Part shown: piece after piece, positions 43,541-52,830 of the stretch
How the letters are laid out: the number at the start of each line of letters is the position of its first letter
Numbering within the stretch: position 1 is the stretch's first letter
Assembly: GCF_029983815.1 (NCBI RefSeq)
Contig: NZ_JASBYU010000003.1
Location: forward strand, 69,010 to 133,009
Reading direction: 5' to 3'
Source: Lagierella sp.
GTDB lineage: Bacteria; Bacillota; Clostridia; Tissierellales; Peptoniphilaceae
Length of the DNA stretch: 64,000 nt
Translations under genes and position numbers: made by a program
The notes under the pieces: model-generated
What the model was told of the DNA's origin: nothing
Database searches by the model: none
The model's input: the letters and a program-made list of their open reading frames with translations, nothing else

Positions 43541-44032
43541 TTCTTTACTCCTTAAAATAATTGTTTTCAGTAGATAATTCTACATTCAGGGACATACGTT
43601 CAAGCCAGACTAATTATTTATTTGTCGTATGTAAGGTTTAAATAGCTTAATTACAATATGTTTTAGCCAGATTTTTCAAAAAATAAAACATAATTTTAAG
43701 TACATCTTAAAATCCATGTAAACTAACCTGCTAATTGAAGGAGTAAATAAGTTAGAAACATTTTTACCATCATTGGATTTTAGAAAATCTTATTTTTATT
43801 TTACCCAGTTTTAAAAAATTTATCCTTTGAACTTGTTCCTTATTTTTCTTAAATCCCTAATTAAGACCATCAACTTATGGATTGAGGACCTAGAAAAAGT
43901 CTTTTGTAGAAAAGTAAAAACACCTAAAGAGATTTGAATTTCCCTTTAGGTGTTTTAGATATCTTTCCTATTTGTTTACATAAGTTAAGTAATTAATAAC
44001 CTAACTATTCTGTCCATAAAAAAACTAGTAAA
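43541..44032. other. Intergenic region with no gene seen
   Basis: Nearly 500 bp without a supported gene. It holds the inverted repeat ACATACG...CGTATGT at 43592-43632 and the OsmC-side bidirectional terminator (stem about 43919-43954). The rest is AT-rich and shows no promoter of consensus quality. Confidence 0.6.
43919..43954. terminator. Bidirectional terminator below OsmC gene
   Basis: AACACCTAAAG and CTTTAGGTGTT form an eleven-base-pair stem. U-rich tracts follow on both strands. Confidence 0.85.
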
Positions 44033-44476
44033 CTAGTCTATTACTACCCCGGATCTAACTAGTTTTACAGTATTTCCTAGACAATCGCATACTGGACATG
44101 ATGCTTCCACGAAGTCTGCAAAGGCTTCAGTTTTTTCTTGGCTTTCTTCAGTCTTAAAATGCATAGTAAATCTTACTTCTGAAAAACCATTTCTTACATT
44201 CTTATTAATTCCCATAAATCCATCTGGATCTAGGTCCCCTTCAAGTTCCACATGGAATTCTTCATATGTAAAGCCTTGAGCCTTAGCAAAAGCCTTTACA
44301 ACGATCGCTTGGCATGCACCTAATGCACAAAGTAGCGCCTCTACCGGGTTCATTCCCTTGTCAGTTCCCCCTAAATCAGCAGGTTCATCCATCAAAATCT
44401 TAAAATCACGAGCTTGAGTTTCCACTTGTAGCCCTTCACTTAGTGCCTTAGCACTTGCTTTAAAAGTTGTCAACAT
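44033..44476 (-). CDS. OsmC-family peroxiredoxin-like protein
   Basis: A 147-residue cytoplasmic protein of the OsmC/Ohr superfamily. GMNPVEALLCALGACQAIVVK holds the first conserved Cys (GACQ), and VEASCPVCDCLGNTVKL the second. These give organic-peroxide reductase activity in OsmC. AAGGAGGGG precedes the ATG. A promoter TTGACA-N17-TATTCT (44498-44526) lies directly upstream. It stands alone with a strong terminator. Confidence 0.92.
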   Translation of the reverse strand: MLTTFKASAKALSEGLQVETQARDFKILMDEPADLGGTDKGMNPVEALLCALGACQAIVVKAFAKAQGFTYEEFHVELEGDLDPDGFMGINKNVRNGFSEVRFTMHFKTEESQEKTEAFADFVEASCPVCDCLGNTVKLVRSGVVID

Positions 44477-44497
44477 AAAATCCCCTCCTTAAAATTG

Positions 44498-44526
44498 AGA
44501 ATATCACAGCTTTCATATATTGTCAA
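44498..44526 (-). promoter_or_regulatory. Promoter of OsmC-family gene
   Basis: Minus strand TTGACA (44521-44526), 17 bp, TATTCT (44498-44503), about 20 bp before the ATG. Confidence 0.75.
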
Positions 44527-44683
44527 CTTTTTAACTTTATTTAAATTTTAAAAAACTAAGGGAGTATAGATTTTAAATCCCTCCAATAAAAGATTAATCA
44601 AATATCATATAAACACCACGCATATAGACTAAATACTTCTCATTGTCCTTCAATAATACAAATTGATTAATTACTTAACCATT

Positions 44684-44961
44684 TTAATCAAGAATCAATA
44701 CCCTACCTAAAGATTGGAAGTCCTCTACATTGTCCTTGTCAACGATAGTAAAAGAATAATCGTTATTTTTCTTATAAAAACTTTCTATATCATCAGCTAA
44801 TACCTTAGAACTTGAAAAATTTTCTACTTTGCTAAAATCGGATAAATTCCTTTTAATTCTGGTGCTTTCACTGTAATTTAATTGATAGAACAAATACCAA
44901 TTGAACATATTATTATCAAAAGAGCTATAAGCACACTCTTATTTATTTTACGGCCTGACAT
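44684..44961 (-). pseudogene. Frameshifted small membrane-anchored protein
   Basis: ATG 44961, after GGGAG, begins MSGRKINKSVLIALLIII, a basic start and hydrophobic helix, and stops at 44878. The remaining sequence continues in another frame (YSESTRIKRNLSDFSKVENF..., DKDNVEDFQSLGRVLILD) to a stop at 44684. The two parts together make a sensible anchored protein with an outer domain of about 70 residues, so one indel around 44880-44930 probably broke the gene. The two short frames could instead be separate genes. Family unknown. Confidence 0.5.
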
Positions 44962-45184
44962 TAGATACTTCTCCCTTATTAAAAAATTAGATTCAAATGG
45001 TCTTAACCTGAAATACTTTCCTTCTTTATATCATATTATCATAAAAAATAAAACTGACTTTTACCTCTGTTCTTGCAATTATAATAGTCCTATCTACTTC
45101 AAAGTATTATATTGGAGTAACTCAGACTATAAATGTTGACGAAATACATTTAGAAACTTTCACAGGCTAAATACACACGACATT
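44962..45184. other. Intergenic region with possible short gene remnant
   Basis: A plus-strand frame near 45050-45165 reads KIKLTFTSVLAIIIVLSTS, then YYIGVTQTINVDEIHLETFTG, before TAA. It looks like a signal peptide plus mature start but has no ATG and a stop just before it. It may be a remnant of a small secreted protein gene. Confidence 0.3.
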
Positions 45185-46561
45185 CTATTTCCCATCAATT
45201 TTATATACCGCATCTGCCACTTCATTCAAAAATTCTATGTCATGGGAAACTATAAAAAAGATTTTGTTATTACTTCTGTATTTTTTTATAAGTTTAGAAG
45301 TTTTAATCATATTGGTATAATCCATTCCACTAGTAGGTTCGTCAAAATAGATAAAAGTTGAATCCTTACACATGACGGATGCGATAACAACTCTTTGCTT
45401 CTGCCCTCCTGATAAACTCATTGGATGTCTTTCTTTAAAATCATACAGTCCTAAGTCTTTTAATATATTTTCAGCTCTTTTTATATTAAAATTATCCACA
45501 CCTAACCTTAACTCATGGGATACCTCATCTGTAAAGAGTTGATGATTAACATCTTGCATTACCAAAGAAGAATTTTTGAGTCTTTCTTTTTTTGATAATC
45601 TTTTACCTTTGAAATATATTTCTTCTTTGGACTTTTTTTCTACTCCAATCAAACATCTTAATAATGTCGACTTACCGTATCCATTAGATCCAACTATCCC
45701 ATATATTTTTCCTAGCTTAAACGAAAGATTCTCAAGTCTCAAAGACTTGTATAAACCCATATTCTTTAAGTTAAGATATCTTATTTCAAAATCTCCTTTT
45801 CCATCAACAACAGGAACCTTAAGCCCTGTACGCTCATTATCTCTCAAGCCTAAAGCTTTTAATTCTTCTGCTTTCAGTTTTAAAAACTCATTTTTACTAT
45901 AATTTTTTTTAATTCTTCCATTTTCTAATAATATGACTCGGTCAATAACATCCATCAAATAATATATCCTATGTTCAGCTATAATTATACTTATGCCCCT
46001 AGCTTTAAGGATCTTTAACATGTGTTTTAATATTTCTATGTTCTTCTTATCTAAATTTGACGAAGGTTCATCCATAACTATAATTTTAGTACCAGATATA
46101 TAGCAAGCTGCGACACAAAGTATTTGTTTTTCACCACCTGAAAGTTGAAATATATCTCTGTTTAAAAGATTTGTTATTGGAAAAATTTCAAGCATATCTT
46201 TTAATCTCATATCCATCTCTTCTCGTTTAAGACCAATATTTTCTAAATAAAACAATAGTTCCATAGTAGTGTTGACATTAAAGAAATAGGTTTTTGGATT
46301 TTGAAACACAGTCGAAATCAAAGTAGAAATTTCATATAGTTCTAATTCCTTCACATTTTTACCATCTACCATAATATCCCCTGCTATATTAGCAGTTTCA
46401 TATCTCGTCGCTAAACCGTTGATAGAGTTTATTAAAGATGATTTTCCACTGCCACTTTTTCCTGTAAACAGTACACATTCTCCTGTATTAATTGAAATAT
46501 TAAAAGAGCTTAATATTTCCTCTTTTCCATATTTTAATGAAAAATTTTTAATTTCTACCAT
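45185..46561 (-). CDS. ECF transporter ATPase with two fused ABC domains
   Basis: A 458-residue ATPase combining the two ECF A-components. ABC1: Walker A GKSGSGKSS, signature LSGGEKQILCVAA, Walker B IIVMDEPSSNLD. ABC2: GSNGYGKST, LSGGQKQRVVIASV, FIYFDEPTSGMD. It powers the EcfT/S module encoded just upstream. ATG 46561 is chosen because GGAGG lies six bases upstream; the next ATG is earlier by two codons. It overlaps ecfT by seven bases. In the streptococcal sia operon the corresponding gene is siaH. Confidence 0.92.
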   Translation of the reverse strand: MVEIKNFSLKYGKEEILSSFNISINTGECVLFTGKSGSGKSSLINSINGLATRYETANIAGDIMVDGKNVKELELYEISTLISTVFQNPKTYFFNVNTTMELLFYLENIGLKREEMDMRLKDMLEIFPITNLLNRDIFQLSGGEKQILCVAACYISGTKIIVMDEPSSNLDKKNIEILKHMLKILKARGISIIIAEHRIYYLMDVIDRVILLENGRIKKNYSKNEFLKLKAEELKALGLRDNERTGLKVPVVDGKGDFEIRYLNLKNMGLYKSLRLENLSFKLGKIYGIVGSNGYGKSTLLRCLIGVEKKSKEEIYFKGKRLSKKERLKNSSLVMQDVNHQLFTDEVSHELRLGVDNFNIKRAENILKDLGLYDFKERHPMSLSGGQKQRVVIASVMCKDSTFIYFDEPTSGMDYTNMIKTSKLIKKYRSNNKIFFIVSHDIEFLNEVADAVYKIDGK

Positions 46562-47241
46562 ATCCATCCTCCCATTATAAGACCCAATGTCGAAAGTGAG
46601 TAGAAAAGATCAACCACTCCCAATCTTATAGGCATATATCTCGTCTTTTTAACTGGATATTCTATCGCCTTTGTTTCTGCAGCTTTTGCAATATCATCTG
46701 CAATATTAGAGGATATTATTAGCAAGGGAATTGTCACATATTCTAGATATTTTACAGGATTTCTGAAATTAATTCCTCTAATCTTCATTGCAATCTTAAT
46801 ACTTTTCTTCTCCTCTATATATGATGGGAAAAATCTAAACATTACCGCTATAGGAATAGAAATATTTTTTGAAATTTTAAGTTTATCCATTGATGAAATT
46901 ATCGCACCTACATCCGAGGTTTTTATCATAAAACTTGCCGCCATAAACGGTAATATGAACATTCTAACGACAATTGGTATGCTCAAAAACATTTTTAAGA
47001 CCGGATTTAGCTTTGAAAGCACCATGAAATTAGGTAAAGAAAATAATATCACACATAAAGCCATCCACTTTATTAAAGTTTTTTTATATCCATTAAGATA
47101 AAACAGAATGCCGATAATAAGAATAATTATCAATTCAAAATAAGTATTTATACTATGCATAACAGTTAGTCCTGTAATAAATACCACAAAAAACTTTGTA
47201 ATTGGATTGGGATTGTAGATACTACATGAAGAAGCAGGCAT
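46555..47241 (-). CDS. ecfT: ECF transporter T component
   Basis: A 228-residue membrane protein with about five to six helices. EcfT couples the ATPases to the substrate-binding component. The A-rich coupling motif is visible as MKIRGINFRNPVKYLEYV (ARG-like) and again near DDIAKAAETKAIEYPVK. The N-terminal NPITKFFVVFITGL is typical. The ATG overlaps the stop of the S gene by one base (TAATG), so translation is coupled. The corresponding sia gene is siaG. Confidence 0.9.
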   Translation of the reverse strand: MPASSCSIYNPNPITKFFVVFITGLTVMHSINTYFELIIILIIGILFYLNGYKKTLIKWMALCVILFSLPNFMVLSKLNPVLKMFLSIPIVVRMFILPFMAASFMIKTSDVGAIISSMDKLKISKNISIPIAVMFRFFPSYIEEKKSIKIAMKIRGINFRNPVKYLEYVTIPLLIISSNIADDIAKAAETKAIEYPVKKTRYMPIRLGVVDLFYSLSTLGLIMGGWIW

Positions 47242-47822
47242 TAAACAATACCTGCTTTTTTAAAGTGTTTCTTTAAAAGAATCTTACCTAGATAAGCTCC
47301 TATTATTCCACCTATAAAAGCCCCAAGGACAACTAACGCCATGTTGGGATAAGTTATTAATTTTTCAACAGCTGAAGCATATTCATCTCCCATCATCTTG
47401 CAGTGTTCCAAATAGACATCCTTCACTAAAATCATTTGCATTAGGGAACTACAAATCCAGGTACTAAAAACTGCATAGGATATCATATTGTACTTAAAAG
47501 AATTATATTTACCAATCTTTCTAATTAGTTCTGCTATTATCATCACTATAAGGGGTAAAACTATTATCACATAACTATGTCCTGCCGCGAACATCACCAC
47601 TGGAGATATCATGCCCAAAATAAATAACGCCCATGGTTTTTGAACCTTTGCCATAAATAGCATAATTACTGTACCAGCTACTATAGCCAATACTGTTGGG
47701 TATATTAAAAACAATATCGGAACCATTCCCATCATACCCACACCAAACATGAGGGCAAAATATATAACTCCAAATACACCTATTGTGACTAAATCTTTTA
47801 CTTTTAATTTTTTATTATCCAT
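47241..47822 (-). CDS. MptD/Trep_Strep-family ECF S component
   Basis: A 193-residue membrane protein with six hydrophobic helices, of the Trep_Strep/MptD group of S components. KVKDLVTIGVFGVIYFALMF opens like other members, and later segments include PVVMFAAGHSYVIIVLPLIVMIIAEL. S components bind the ligand; in the streptococcal sia operon the equivalent siaF is linked to heme. The ligand here is unknown. It lies ten bases after the second ABC transporter gene. Confidence 0.88.
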   Translation of the reverse strand: MDNKKLKVKDLVTIGVFGVIYFALMFGVGMMGMVPILFLIYPTVLAIVAGTVIMLFMAKVQKPWALFILGMISPVVMFAAGHSYVIIVLPLIVMIIAELIRKIGKYNSFKYNMISYAVFSTWICSSLMQMILVKDVYLEHCKMMGDEYASAVEKLITYPNMALVVLGAFIGGIIGAYLGKILLKKHFKKAGIV

Positions 47823-47831
47823 TTTAACCTC

Positions 47832-49553
47832 CTAATAAATGAATTCTTCTGCCATTTTTGTCTTCTCTATTAAATTTTTATAAATCTTTGATTTCTTAAG
47901 TAGTTCGTTGTGCTTTCCTTCACTTTCAATCTTTCCTTCATTAAGTACAACAATCTTGTCAGCATTTTCAATAGACTTCATCCTATGAGAGATAATGACC
48001 ACAGTCTTGTCTATTACTAATTTATTTAGTGAGTCTTGTATTTTCTTTTCATTGTCTACATCAAGACTTGCTGCAATTTCATCTAATATAAGAATAGGTG
48101 CACCTTTTAAAAAGGCCCTAGCTATAGATATCCTTTGTCTTTCTCCTCCAGATAATTCTGAACCATTTTCTCCAATGACAGTATCAAATCCTTTTGGAAG
48201 TTCATCTATAAAATCTTTACAATTGGCAAGCTCTGCTGCTCTTATAACTTCTTGGTCACTTGCGCCTTGCCTTCCAATTCTTATATTTTCCATAATACTT
48301 TGATTAAATAAAACTACATCTTGAAAGACTATTGATATCTTGTCAAAAAGAGATGCTGTAGATATTTCTTTAATATCCTTTCCATCTATTAAGATTTCTC
48401 CTGTGTCATAGTCATAAAGTCTAGAAATAAGCTTCAATATACTTGTTTTCCCACTACCACTAGTCCCTACCAATGCAGTTACTTCTCCTTGTTTCGCTTT
48501 AAAGTTAACACCATCTATTACTGGGCTATCTTCATTGTAGGAAAATACAACATCCTTAAGTTCTATATCATATCCTTTGAAATCATATTCTTTCCCCTCT
48601 TGTAACTTTTGCTCCTTTATTTCTTTCAATCTTTCAATTTTAGGACTTAAGTAAAATATTTCTAATAGCCCCTCTTTAGATGCATCTAAGGATTCTTTTA
48701 TCTTGATGGATGCTAATAAATATCCAATAAGATACAAGATTCCAATCTCACCATCTACTATAAGTTGAATTCCTATTAAAATGACAACTGCCAAGGATAT
48801 AAAAGAAAAGATTGTAGATAGTGACAAGACTAAAATACTAGATGTCTCAGTCTTTAAATGTACTGTTTCACTTTCTTCCATTTTTCTATATAAGTCTTTT
48901 TTCATGTCTGCACTTAGACCATAGGATTTGATCTCCATTTGCATATCTATATTTTCTTGAAAACTGTTAGAGTTTCTTCTTAATATATCAAAATATTTTT
49001 TATTTCCCCTTTCTACAATGTTTTTGAAAAGAGGAATTATTGCAAAACTCAATAAACTTGGCACTATAACAGCAAGTCCCAATTTTACATTCCCGATTAA
49101 GAGCATAGTGGATATTAATGGAAAGAATAATGCCATGCCTCCTGCCTTTGGAATAGAATGGCTCATAGCATGCTCTATTCCCTCAATATCCGACATTATA
49201 GTCTGAGAAAGATCCGATAAGTCGTGTTTTGAAAAGTAGGACAAAGGTAATTTAGATAGAGCATGAGCTGTATCAATTCTTAAATCAGCACTTTCTTTAT
49301 ATGTTGCATTGTATAAACTTTCATATTCAAGGCTAAGTAGAACGTACATAATTGCCAAGGTTATAATAGAGCTACAAATATAGAAGACATTGGTTTTATT
49401 AATATTTTCTAATATCCCTTGTGCAAAAATCATGAGTAACATAGCTGGCAACATGTTGACACAATATACCAAGAAAGAAAACAGGGTTGCTTTTGTTAAA
49501 TTTTTTGATCCCTCTTCCGTTAAGGAAAATCTTTTTTTATAAAAGCTTTTCAT
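47832..49553 (-). CDS. ABC transporter permease/ATPase, second half of a pair
   Basis: A 573-residue exporter-fold half-transporter: six membrane helices (residues about 15-300) and an ATPase domain with Walker A GTSGSGKTS, signature LSGGERQRISIARAF and Walker B ILILDEIAASLD. The Walker B Thr-Ser of most members is changed to EIAAS. ATG 49553 follows GGAGGG; the longer upstream frame has no proper site. It overlaps the preceding transporter by 17 bases, so the two almost surely form a heterodimer. Pairs of this shape in YbtPQ and IrtAB import iron chelates although built like exporters. Confidence 0.9.
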   Translation of the reverse strand: MKSFYKKRFSLTEEGSKNLTKATLFSFLVYCVNMLPAMLLMIFAQGILENINKTNVFYICSSIITLAIMYVLLSLEYESLYNATYKESADLRIDTAHALSKLPLSYFSKHDLSDLSQTIMSDIEGIEHAMSHSIPKAGGMALFFPLISTMLLIGNVKLGLAVIVPSLLSFAIIPLFKNIVERGNKKYFDILRRNSNSFQENIDMQMEIKSYGLSADMKKDLYRKMEESETVHLKTETSSILVLSLSTIFSFISLAVVILIGIQLIVDGEIGILYLIGYLLASIKIKESLDASKEGLLEIFYLSPKIERLKEIKEQKLQEGKEYDFKGYDIELKDVVFSYNEDSPVIDGVNFKAKQGEVTALVGTSGSGKTSILKLISRLYDYDTGEILIDGKDIKEISTASLFDKISIVFQDVVLFNQSIMENIRIGRQGASDQEVIRAAELANCKDFIDELPKGFDTVIGENGSELSGGERQRISIARAFLKGAPILILDEIAASLDVDNEKKIQDSLNKLVIDKTVVIISHRMKSIENADKIVVLNEGKIESEGKHNELLKKSKIYKNLIEKTKMAEEFIY

Positions 49554-51291
49554 TTCCAACCCTCCATTCATTTGCACTCTGATACAAATTTTGTAAATTT
49601 TTATAGTTTGAATTAAAGGACATTAACTCCTTATCAGTACCTCTTTCTATGATTTTTCCATTATCAATTACAATAGCCTCATCCACAGCTCGTATACTTG
49701 AAAGCCTATGAGCTATCATAACAACGGTTTTACCTTTTATTAAATTTTTAAAAGCCTTTTGTAACTCATACTCATTATCTGGGTCTATGGAAGCAGAAGC
49801 CTCATCCATAATAATTATCTCAGAGTCCTTTAATATAGCCCTTGCAATGGCAATTCTCTGTTTTTCCCCACCTGATAGGTATACACCCTTTGACCCAATT
49901 ATCGTATTTTCTTTCTGGGGAAATTTATTAAGTATCATGTTACAACCAGCAAGTTCTAAAGCTTTCATAACCTCTTTTCTTGTAGCCCTTTTATTGGCAA
50001 GTGCCACGTTTTCATAAATGCTAATATTAAATAATTTAGAATTTTGAAAGACAAAGGATATGGATTGGATTAATGCTTTTTGACTATATTCCTCAATATT
50101 TATGCCACCAATCTTTATATGTCCTTCATCTACCTTATAAAACCCAGAGATAAGTTTAGCTATTGTCGATTTTCCTGATCCTGATGAACCAACGAGTGCA
50201 TAGGATTTTCCCTGTTCCAACTTAAAGGACAAATTTTTTAAAACAAGATTTCCATTATAACTAAAGCTAACATTATCAAATTCAATATTATAATTATTAA
50301 ACTTCTCTCTATTTCCATGAATTAATTTGTCCTTTTGCATCTGTTCATATAGACTTTCTAATGTATCTACAGCGTAATTACCTTGGAAAATATATTGTGA
50401 AAACCACATAATTCTCATAAATGATACAAACAATACCCCTGTTAAAAAAAGTATCATAATAAGTTCTAATAATATTTTCTCGCCACTTCCTAATATATCC
50501 CTGATATAAATCATCGGTACAATCAAAATGGCAATTATTCCAAAAAATAACCATTGATAAAATACATATGGCTTTTTACACGATAATGAATAGGAATAGG
50601 CATACTTAGAATAGTCTTTTATCGCTTTGTATAATGACCTAAAGGATTCTACGCTACATCCAAATATTTTAACAACCTGCATCCCTCTCACATATTCCAC
50701 CGTTTCGGCACTAAGTTTTGACAGTGACTCTTGATAGATTTTCATAAACTTCTGTTCTCCCATCAAAGAACCTAATATGAAACAACCTAATATGGCAAGT
50801 GTAAGTAAGACGATTCCAACTCTTAAACTGATTAAAAATCCAAGGCCTATTGCCAGAATAGGTGTTAAAATAGCTTGAGAACTATCTGGAATCATATGAG
50901 CCACTACCATATGGGTTTGAGATGCATTATCATCAATTGCTTTTCTAATTTGTCCTGATGGATATAGATCAAAAAATCTAAAACTAGAATTTTCTAAACC
51001 ATCAATTCCTCTTTTTCTCAAATTCGTTTCTAATCTGAAGCCTAGCATATGAGAAAATAAACCTGAAACCATGTAAAAAAAACCTCCCAAAGTAAGGGTT
51101 ATGGCAGCCTTTACCGCAATTATTTTAGCCGTAATCAAACTCCTAACAATAATTAAGTCATCCAAGAACTTATAAATAAAATAGTATCCTAAGATGGTTG
51201 CTAATACAGAAAAAGCTGATAATATCATAGCTAAAATTATCATATGTTTCTTATCAGGTGCATAGCGAAATAACTTTTTATAAACTCCCAT
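49537..51291 (-). CDS. ABC transporter permease/ATPase, first half of a pair
   Basis: A 584-residue half-transporter with six N-terminal membrane helices and an ATPase domain: Walker A GSSGSGKST, signature LSGGEKQRIAIARAI, Walker B IIIMDEASASID, H-loop IAHRLSS. It heads the five-gene operon with the other ABC half and the ECF parts. In order the operon is two exporter-type ABC genes, S, T and A, matching siaD, siaE, siaF, siaG and siaH of streptococci. The promoter region shares a Fur-like palindrome with the divergent AraC gene. Confidence 0.9.
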   Translation of the reverse strand: MGVYKKLFRYAPDKKHMIILAMILSAFSVLATILGYYFIYKFLDDLIIVRSLITAKIIAVKAAITLTLGGFFYMVSGLFSHMLGFRLETNLRKRGIDGLENSSFRFFDLYPSGQIRKAIDDNASQTHMVVAHMIPDSSQAILTPILAIGLGFLISLRVGIVLLTLAILGCFILGSLMGEQKFMKIYQESLSKLSAETVEYVRGMQVVKIFGCSVESFRSLYKAIKDYSKYAYSYSLSCKKPYVFYQWLFFGIIAILIVPMIYIRDILGSGEKILLELIMILFLTGVLFVSFMRIMWFSQYIFQGNYAVDTLESLYEQMQKDKLIHGNREKFNNYNIEFDNVSFSYNGNLVLKNLSFKLEQGKSYALVGSSGSGKSTIAKLISGFYKVDEGHIKIGGINIEEYSQKALIQSISFVFQNSKLFNISIYENVALANKRATRKEVMKALELAGCNMILNKFPQKENTIIGSKGVYLSGGEKQRIAIARAILKDSEIIIMDEASASIDPDNEYELQKAFKNLIKGKTVVMIAHRLSSIRAVDEAIVIDNGKIIERGTDKELMSFNSNYKNLQNLYQSANEWRVGNEKLL

Positions 51292-51340
51292 TAAAATCTC
51301 CTCTCTATTGATATTCCTTTTAGCTAATAACTCGATTAAT

Positions 51341-51355
51341 TGATAATCTCTATCA
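51341..51355 (-). promoter_or_regulatory. Fur-box-like palindrome between iron locus and AraC gene
   Basis: TGATAATCTCTATCA resembles the 7-1-7 Fur box TGATAAT-N-ATTATCA with two mismatches. It lies between the operon promoter and the first ABC gene, where a repressor would block transcription. Confidence 0.55.
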
Positions 51356-51365
51356 TTGCCTATTC

Positions 51366-51395
51366 ATTATATATCTGCTAAAATAACTAATGCAA
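51366..51395 (-). promoter_or_regulatory. Promoter of the ABC/ECF operon
   Basis: Minus strand TTGCAT (51390-51395), 18 bp, TATAAT (51366-51371). It drives the operon that starts at 51291 and overlaps the regulatory region of the divergent AraC gene. Confidence 0.65.
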
Positions 51396-51450
51396 GGTTT
51401 ACTAGAAAATTTGTCTAATTGGAACATTGTCTAAAAGGGATAGGTGTGGC

Positions 51451-52443
51451 ATGACTTACTATGATTTTGTGAAAAAATATATGAAAGTTAACGAATGTAA
51501 GGAAAATAAAAAATATTCAAGTGCTGGGCATACATTTTGTTGGAAAAACGGGCGTTTGACTCATGCAGAAGGATTATACTGGTTTTATCTAGGTGATGGA
51601 TTCATAATTGATATTCATGATTTTTATATAAAAGAAGAATTGATTGAAAATAGTACTTATTGTATGTCAGATTATGTTTCAATTTATTCAAGTTATATTA
51701 TTAGTGCAAATGGTGAAAGATTTGATCCTTACCAGACAATAACAGCTAAATCTTTATGTACTTTAGACTTTGATAAAATCAAGGATAACTTTCTCTTCTT
51801 ATTACATGAAAACAGTTATTACCTTGCCGTTTCTATAGGATTTAAAAGGGAGCTATTGGAAAAACATTTATCTTCTCTTGATGTCGATCCAAATTCTTTT
51901 ACAGATCTATTTAACTCAAACCAAATAATACTTACAAAATCCTTAGAAAAAGTGGCAATGGAAATTTTAAATTGTAAAATGGAATCTCCTGCGGCAGAAC
52001 TTTTTTTCAAGGCTAAAGCTGGTGAATGGATAAGTATAGTGATTGATACCTATTTAAATAGAAAAAAATACAAAATAGATTCTGATGATGAAAAAGCTCT
52101 TGAAGATGTGGCTAAATTTTTAGAGGATCACTTTGCGATGAATGTCAATCAAGAAACACTAGAAAAGATATCTAAAATGAGTGGCACAAAATTAAAAAAC
52201 TTATTTAAAGAAAAATATGGTCAAAGTATCACAGAATATACTCAAAGAAAAAGAATGAATGTCGCCGAAATTCTTTTATTGAATACTGAGCTTCCCATAA
52301 AAGAAATTGCAGAATCTGTTGGTTATTCTTCCCACAGTAAATTTTCCATTTATTATAAAAGATACAAGGGAAATTTGCCAAGTGAGGTACGTGCATTATC
52401 TAGTAATTATCAGCATAACTTAGGATGTAGGAATTGTCATTAA
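51451..52443 (+). CDS. AraC-family transcriptional regulator
   Basis: A 330-residue regulator. The C-terminal ~100 residues contain the two-helix-turn-helix AraC domain: ETLEKISKMSGTKLKNLFKEKYGQSI, and then LPIKEIAESVGYSSHSKFSIYYKRYKG. The N-terminal 200 residues are an unassigned ligand-sensing domain. ATG 51451 is preferred over the TTG at 51427 (AGGTG lies close to it). It faces away from the ABC/ECF operon, so it probably regulates it, perhaps as an activator like YbtA or other siderophore regulators. Confidence 0.88.
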   Translation: MTYYDFVKKYMKVNECKENKKYSSAGHTFCWKNGRLTHAEGLYWFYLGDGFIIDIHDFYIKEELIENSTYCMSDYVSIYSSYIISANGERFDPYQTITAKSLCTLDFDKIKDNFLFLLHENSYYLAVSIGFKRELLEKHLSSLDVDPNSFTDLFNSNQIILTKSLEKVAMEILNCKMESPAAELFFKAKAGEWISIVIDTYLNRKKYKIDSDDEKALEDVAKFLEDHFAMNVNQETLEKISKMSGTKLKNLFKEKYGQSITEYTQRKRMNVAEILLLNTELPIKEIAESVGYSSHSKFSIYYKRYKGNLPSEVRALSSNYQHNLGCRNCH

Positions 52444-52830
52444 TTAATGTTTGATTAAATATAATCTTGTATATGCTAAAGTAAAGTATAAATGCATATT
52501 TATCCTTTATTATTTTTACAAATATTCTTACCAATAGATCAGAATATTACCCTGTCGAATTTTAGAAGTATCCCTATTCCCTTTTACTGTAGACTTCCAT
52601 TAGAAATATAAACCTTTTATAATCACTTTTAACTAAAAGAATAGGTTCAATAAAAAATCCTTGGATATTTGATTATCCAAAGATTCAATATCGTTCTTAC
52701 CCAAAAAAAACTTTAACCCTTTTTCTAATCTTTAAGTTAAAAAAACACAACTTTTAATAGGTTTCTTTACAGCTTTAGTTATTTAATAAACCTCTCCTTA
52801 TGCTACTTAGTGAAAAAAAGCCAGGTTTAC
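52444..52830. other. Intergenic region between AraC gene and PLD-AAA+ gene
   Basis: Nearly 390 bp without a supported gene. A minus-strand terminator for the PLD-AAA+ gene (TTGGATA...TATCCAA followed by a U run) lies at 52651-52680. The rest is AT-rich and shows nothing else. Confidence 0.6.
52651..52680 (-). terminator. Terminator after the PLD-AAA+ gene
   Basis: TTGGATA-ATCAAA-TATCCAA followed by GGATTTTTT on the minus strand. Confidence 0.78.
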
